A stretch of 9,850 bases of DNA, taken from NCBI GenBank assembly GCA_003520025.1, contig DOVP01000018.1, positions 1 to 9,850 of the forward strand, in the 5' to 3' direction. The position numbers and the translations under genes were made by a program. Below, in pieces: positions 7,336-9,850 of the stretch. Source of the stretch: Phycisphaerales bacterium (GTDB lineage Bacteria; Planctomycetota; Phycisphaerae; Phycisphaerales; SM1A02). The notes below the pieces were generated by a model. That model was not told the DNA's origin and did no database searches. It saw nothing but the letters and a program-made list of their open reading frames with translations. Positions within the stretch are counted from its first letter, which is position 1. Every line of letters starts with the position of its first letter.

Positions 7336-8058
7336 ATGATGACAGAACAGTCAAGAGTAAATGTGCAAGAGATATACTCAGATATCGCTGACTCATACGA
7401 CGAGTGGCGTGAGGAAAATCCTCGTGGCCGACTGGTGAGCGATCACGATATCCACATGTTTAACAGCATATTCCCAAAGGAACTGGGCGATGGGGAAGTG
7501 CTTGAGATTGGTGCGGGGACGGGAAGGTTCACGTTGCCAGTACTTGAGCGAGGGGTTGCATTTACAGCAACTGACGTGAATGAGTCGATGCTTGAATCGC
7601 TTAAAGTGAAAGTGGAAGAGTGTGGTTTTGCAGATAAGTGCAAAGTTCAAACGGCGGATATTTTCAACCTTGACTTTGACGACTCGTCGTTTGGCTTTAT
7701 TTTTACACTCCATGTCATACCGCGATTCCAATCATTGTCAGACCAAGTTGCGGCAATCAAAGAAATAGCACGGGTACTCAAGCCCGGCGGTCGCCTCCTG
7801 TTTAATTACAGCAATAGAACTTCTCTCTATGGGCTCTTGCGAAAAAAACACGTCGCAAAACATTCTGAGATAAAAGCAGCGTTGAAAGACGCAAATATGC
7901 GAATCGTTACCATGAGAGGAAAATGGCTTATGAGTCGACTTCTTGTGAATAGGTTGCCACTATTCCTTGGCAAACTCGTTGGCTTGACAGATCGTGCGAT
8001 GTCCCGCTTCTTGCCAGGCTTTGCGTGGGACGTGTATATCATCGCTGAAAAACAATAA
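7336..8058 (+). CDS. Class I SAM-dependent methyltransferase
   Basis: The protein is 240 residues from ATG 7336; ATG 7339 directly after it is an equally possible start. AGGA lies about 7 bases upstream. It carries the Rossmann-fold motif I VLEIGAGTGRF (about residues 55-65), the acidic end of strand 2 in FTATDVNESML (Asp80), the motif II region QTADIFNLDF with SFGFIFTLHVIPR, and motif III ARVLKPGGRLLFNYSN (146-160). This is the Methyltransf_11/25 type, a soluble enzyme that methylates small molecules, lipids or sugars. The C-terminal third has a hydrophobic stretch (LLVNRLPLFLGKLVGL). It sits 35 bases after the sulfotransferase gene, so the two may modify the same product. The substrate is unknown. 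Codon use is AT-rich compared with flanking genes. Confidence 0.85.
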   Translation: MMTEQSRVNVQEIYSDIADSYDEWREENPRGRLVSDHDIHMFNSIFPKELGDGEVLEIGAGTGRFTLPVLERGVAFTATDVNESMLESLKVKVEECGFADKCKVQTADIFNLDFDDSSFGFIFTLHVIPRFQSLSDQVAAIKEIARVLKPGGRLLFNYSNRTSLYGLLRKKHVAKHSEIKAALKDANMRIVTMRGKWLMSRLLVNRLPLFLGKLVGLTDRAMSRFLPGFAWDVYIIAEKQ

Positions 8059-8190
8059 AATCAGTATCTCTTCTCGCAGCATGCACCTGTGCGGCAACTG
8101 CACAAGCACAGAGTCGCGTTGTGAGTTACAGCGTTGCAAAGCGTATTGGTAATCAAGAAGCACTTGATGCAGCGATTGAGCCGGCGTCAC
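8049..8190 (+). pseudogene. Signal-peptide-like 5' remnant of a secreted protein
   Basis: Directly after an in-frame TGA (8046-8048), and overlapping the methyltransferase end by 10 bases, the frame reads KTIKSVSLLAACTCAATAQAQ, split as KTIKSVSLLAACT and CAATAQAQ, then SRVVSYSVAKRIGNQEAL. This has the shape of a signal peptide (basic start, hydrophobic core, AxA-like cleavage site) followed by a mature N-terminus. No start codon remains in the frame, and at 8191 it runs into copy B of the repeat. I infer a gene fragment; chance resemblance cannot be excluded on this length. Confidence 0.35.
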
Positions 8191-8446
8191 TTGATTCTTG
8201 CCTGAGCCCACCCGCTTCCCGCTGCGGCCCGCCGCCCACGACCAGCCCTCTGCCGAGTTCTTTCTGGTCTGAAAAACGGCGTCGTTCGGCGGCGGTGCTC
8301 ATGAACCTGCCATCCTCTCTAGGGAATGAGCAGGCATGACCGACGCACAACCCTGAAACGCCGAGTCGCCGCGGTTGCCGAGGACTGGCTCGGCCGCGCT
8401 CTGCCCGATGCCGAACGGTGGACGCGGGCGAGTCTGGTGCGATGCC
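8191..8446 (+). repeat. Direct repeat, copy B (degraded small gene plus comF 5' end)
   Basis: This is the partner of copy A. It keeps the start of the small gene (8191-8239) and, from 8242, its last codons, the spacer and the first 41 codons of comF. The small gene is dead here: the TGG codon of LILAW is TGA, and 181 bases, not a multiple of three, are missing. The comF part is intact. Confidence 0.85.
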
Positions 8447-9078
8447 GCGGCCCATATTGTCTCAGGTGTGGGCATTCAAGCCCTCAGCGATATTCGGTCC
8501 GCGAGGGTTGCCCGGTATGCATCGACCGCCGCGGTGTGCTGGATGGGGTGTGCCGGGTGGGGCGGTATCGCGGAGGCTGCGCCCAGCTGGTGCTGGCACT
8601 CAAGTTCAGGCGGTGGTGGGAACTGGCTCGTCCGCTGGGGAGCCGCCTGGCGTGGTCGGTGCGGGCGGAGCGGGGGGCCGACTGCCTGCGGGGGGCTGTG
8701 GTTGTGCCCGTCCCCATGCCGCTTATCCGCCGGTGGCGGCGGGGGATCGATCATGCGGCCCTGATCGGCAGGGAAGTGGCATCCGCCGGCGGAGCCGCGT
8801 ACTACGCAGCCATGTGGCGGTCCCGCGGAGCGGGGCAGGCCGGGGCCGCCAGATCGACCCGGCTTCGGGCGTCGAGCCATGGCTGGCATCTGCATCTCAA
8901 GGCCCCATCGCGACTTCGGGGTCGCGAGGTCGTGCTGGTCGATGATGTGCTGACAACGGGGCGTACGGCACGAATTGCTTCCCGGCTGCTGAAGCAGGCT
9001 GGGGCGACATCGGTCACGCTTGCGGTGGTCGCTGTTACCGATCAAAGCCCCGATATTGGGTATAAAATCGAGGGTTGA
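8326..9078 (+). CDS. comF: ComF family protein (phosphoribosyltransferase-like)
   Basis: The protein is 250 residues, in line with the family. It has a basic N-terminus (MSRHDRRTTLKRR), two CxxC pairs (Cys45/48 and Cys62/65) forming the predicted zinc finger, ALKFRRWWELA near 91-101, VPVPMPLIRRWRRGIDHAALIGREVA (128-152, given here in parts), and the PRPP-binding loop VVLVDDVLTTGRT at 202-214. ComF proteins act in the cytoplasm in natural transformation, helping bring in single-stranded DNA and deliver it for recombination. In many bacteria without known competence the role is unclear. The start ATG 8326 has only a purine run immediately adjacent and no well-placed ribosome binding site. It is the intact copy; a truncated one lies at 6028. 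Downstream is the rRNA leader. Confidence 0.9.
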   Translation: MSRHDRRTTLKRRVAAVAEDWLGRALPDAERWTRASLVRCRGPYCLRCGHSSPQRYSVREGCPVCIDRRGVLDGVCRVGRYRGGCAQLVLALKFRRWWELARPLGSRLAWSVRAERGADCLRGAVVVPVPMPLIRRWRRGIDHAALIGREVASAGGAAYYAAMWRSRGAGQAGAARSTRLRASSHGWHLHLKAPSRLRGREVVLVDDVLTTGRTARIASRLLKQAGATSVTLAVVAVTDQSPDIGYKIEG

Positions 9079-9091
9079 TGGCATTGGTACC

Positions 9092-9119
9092 TTGACTTCT
9101 ACGTTGGTCTGGGTACGAT
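9092..9119 (+). promoter_or_regulatory. Likely rRNA operon promoter
   Basis: TTGACT (9092-9097), a 16-base spacer and TACGAT (9114-9119) match the sigma-70 pattern well. It lies 14 bases after the comF stop and about 410 bases upstream of 16S, a usual leader length. Confidence 0.65.
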
Positions 9120-9146
9120 TCTCTGCTCGCCCTGATTGGGGTGGTT

Positions 9147-9163
9147 CGCCCCGATCTGGGGCG
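9147..9163 (+). promoter_or_regulatory. boxB-like hairpin in the rRNA leader
   Basis: CGCCCC (9147-9152) pairs with GGGGCG (9158-9163) around GATCT. It lies six bases before a boxA-like sequence, the order (boxB then boxA) used in rRNA antitermination leaders. It could instead be a comF terminator, as ATGCTTTGTT follows. Confidence 0.45.
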
Positions 9164-9169
9164 ATGCTT

Positions 9170-9182
9170 TGTTCCTTGACAA
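9170..9182 (+). promoter_or_regulatory. boxA-like antitermination sequence
   Basis: TGTTCCTTGACAA agrees with E. coli boxA TGCTCTTTAACAA at 10 of 13 positions. Such sites load NusB/NusE on the nascent rRNA to prevent early termination. The embedded TTGACA resembles a -35 box but has no -10 partner at the right distance. Confidence 0.55.
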
Positions 9183-9374
9183 GTGGACAGTCGATACGCC
9201 GCGAGGATGTCGCCGGAATGTCGGGCCTTTCACAGGGCTCGTCAGGAAGGCGAAACTTGGGCGACGGATTACAGCCCCGTCGTCCATGAAACATTCTTGT
9301 GATGCCAGATCGAGTCATTCCAGAAATACACGATCGTGTCGGGCCACTTGTGGTTCGGCAGGTAGTAATGATTC

Positions 9375-9408
9375 AAAAAAACCCCGATGACACTAGCCGG
9401 TCATCGGG
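9375..9408 (-). terminator. Hairpin with T-run on the - strand inside the rRNA leader
   Basis: CCCGATGAC (9383-9391) pairs with GTCATCGGG (9400-9408). Read on the - strand the stem is followed by GG and seven T bases (9381-9375), the form of an intrinsic terminator. No - strand gene ends here, so it may block antisense transcription or simply be a leader hairpin. Confidence 0.5.
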
Positions 9409-9429
9409 CCTGGTTCTTCTGGAACCAGG
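9409..9429 (+). other. Leader RNA hairpin
   Basis: CCTGGTTC (9409-9416) pairs perfectly with GAACCAGG (9422-9429) around TTCTG. It directly abuts the previous hairpin, giving two stems stacked in the rRNA leader. Confidence 0.55.
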
Positions 9430-9436
9430 TTGACCG

Positions 9437-9522
9437 CCGATGTTCACCTCGTGTGGACATCGGACCGTCCAGGCTTCATTTTTCTTCGAATCGAAGAAGC
9501 GTCATGCCCCTCGGGGTGTGAC
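9437..9522 (+). other. Three further leader hairpins before 16S
   Basis: Stems are CCGATGT (9437-9443) with ACATCGG (9457-9463); TTCTTCGA (9482-9489) with TCGAAGAA (9491-9498), which has a one-base centre and so opens to a small loop in RNA; and GTCATGCCCC (9501-9510) with GGGGTGTGAC (9513-9522), ten pairs including two wobbles. They are probably part of precursor rRNA folding. The long processing stem needs the 3' flank of 16S, which is outside the window. Confidence 0.45.
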
Positions 9523-9532
9523 GATGTCATTC

Positions 9533-9850
9533 AATTGAAGAGTTTGATCCTGGCTCAGATTGAACGCTGGCGGCATGGCTAAAACATGCAAGTCGAACGA
9601 TGAAAGCACCTTCGGGTGTGCATGAAGTGGCGAAAGGGCGAGGAATACGTTCCTACGTACCCCAAGGTCAGGGATAGCCCCGGGAAACTGGGAGTAATAC
9701 CTGATGACATCTCCGGATCAAAGGCTTCGGCCACCTTGGGAGCGGGGAACGCCCTATCAGGTTGTTGGTGAGGTAACGGCTCACCAAGCCAAAGACGGGT
9801 AGCGGGTGTGAGAGCATGACCCGCCGCATCGGGACTGAGACACTGCCCGG
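9533..9850 (+). rRNA. 16S ribosomal RNA, 5' part (continues beyond the window)
   Basis: AATTGAAGAGTTTGATC begins at 9533, aligning with the known 5' end of bacterial 16S, and the universal 27F primer site spans 9539-9558. Conserved helices follow to GGGACTGAGACACTGCCCGG at the window edge. The ACACTGCCC form, in place of the usual ACACGGTCC/ACACGGCCC, is characteristic of planctomycetes. About 318 of roughly 1500 bases are present. The exact first base is set by homology and may be off by one or two. Confidence 0.96.

Larger units (their letters stand above)
6149..8190 (+). mobile_element. Lower-GC inserted segment between the two comF-region repeats
   Basis: About 2.04 kb is bounded by the end of copy A (6148) and the start of copy B (8191). 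GC in a sample inside (6481-6720) is 113 of 240 bases, 47%, against 65% in acnA (4201-4320) and about 80% in a comF stretch (8641-8700). Codons such as AGA, ATA and AAT are common inside and rare outside. It holds one gene fragment at each end and two complete genes between. No integrase, transposase, terminal inverted repeat or target duplication is visible, so it is not a self-mobile element as it stands. 'Mobile element' here means an acquired segment. Confidence 0.6.

Noticed and set aside
6149..8190. The insert as a circularly permuted single gene, with the signal-peptide fragment at the right end joining the FG-GAP fragment at the left end
   Set aside because: Joining 8190 to 6149 puts the two fragments in different reading frames, so a simple circle junction does not restore one gene.
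9176..9181. TTGACA as a second rRNA promoter -35 box
   Set aside because: No -10 hexamer is found at 16-18 bases; the same bases fit a boxA site better.
8476..9318. A 280-codon - strand frame across comF and the rRNA leader
   Set aside because: It is antisense to ComF and runs over promoter and boxA-like sites; composition is typical of a shadow frame.
1..9850. CRISPR array, insertion sequence or phage genes
   Set aside because: No regularly spaced repeats, transposase, integrase or phage structural motifs were seen on either strand.

Overview
The window looks like chromosomal DNA of a Planctomycetota bacterium, probably of the Phycisphaerae/Phycisphaerales type. The evidence is the 5' end of a 16S rRNA gene at the right edge, with a planctomycete-like version of the region after the universal 27F site and the variant GAGACACTGCCCGG near the end. 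GC content is high over most of the window (about 65% in a hand count of 4201-4320). Both points are read by eye; no database was searched.

Left part (1-4886) is core metabolism on the + strand: the C-terminal 297 codons of a CstA-family carbon starvation protein/peptide transporter, a 46-codon secreted-protein remnant, a tRNA-Ser(CGA), a serine O-acetyltransferase (cysE) and a complete aconitate hydratase (acnA). A strong hairpin after acnA also serves as terminator for two small convergent unknown genes on the - strand (5535 down to 4994).

The middle part (5700-9078) is the unusual region. A small unknown gene (5700-5969) precedes the start of comF, but this comF copy breaks off after about 40 codons at 6148. 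About 2.04 kb of lower-GC DNA follows (about 47% GC in a hand count of 6481-6720). It holds a fragment resembling an FG-GAP/integrin-alpha repeat protein, a complete sulfotransferase, a complete SAM-dependent methyltransferase and a signal-peptide-like fragment. At 8191 the same small-gene/comF start sequence begins again, at about 87% identity, and runs into a complete comF. The small gene is intact only on the left and comF is intact only on the right. The arrangement suggests an acquired segment lying between direct repeats, perhaps from a single crossover of incoming DNA that carried a related comF region, or from an old tandem duplication that was later filled. No integrase or transposase is visible.

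The right part (9079-9850) is an rRNA leader and the 5' part of 16S. The leader holds a good promoter (TTGACT-16-TACGAT), a boxB-like hairpin and a boxA-like sequence (10 of 13 matches to the E. coli form by eye), then a series of hairpins, one of which is followed by a T-run on the opposite strand. The genes do not form one pathway. The region is a patchwork of housekeeping genes interrupted by one acquired cargo segment that probably modifies a glycan or small molecule.
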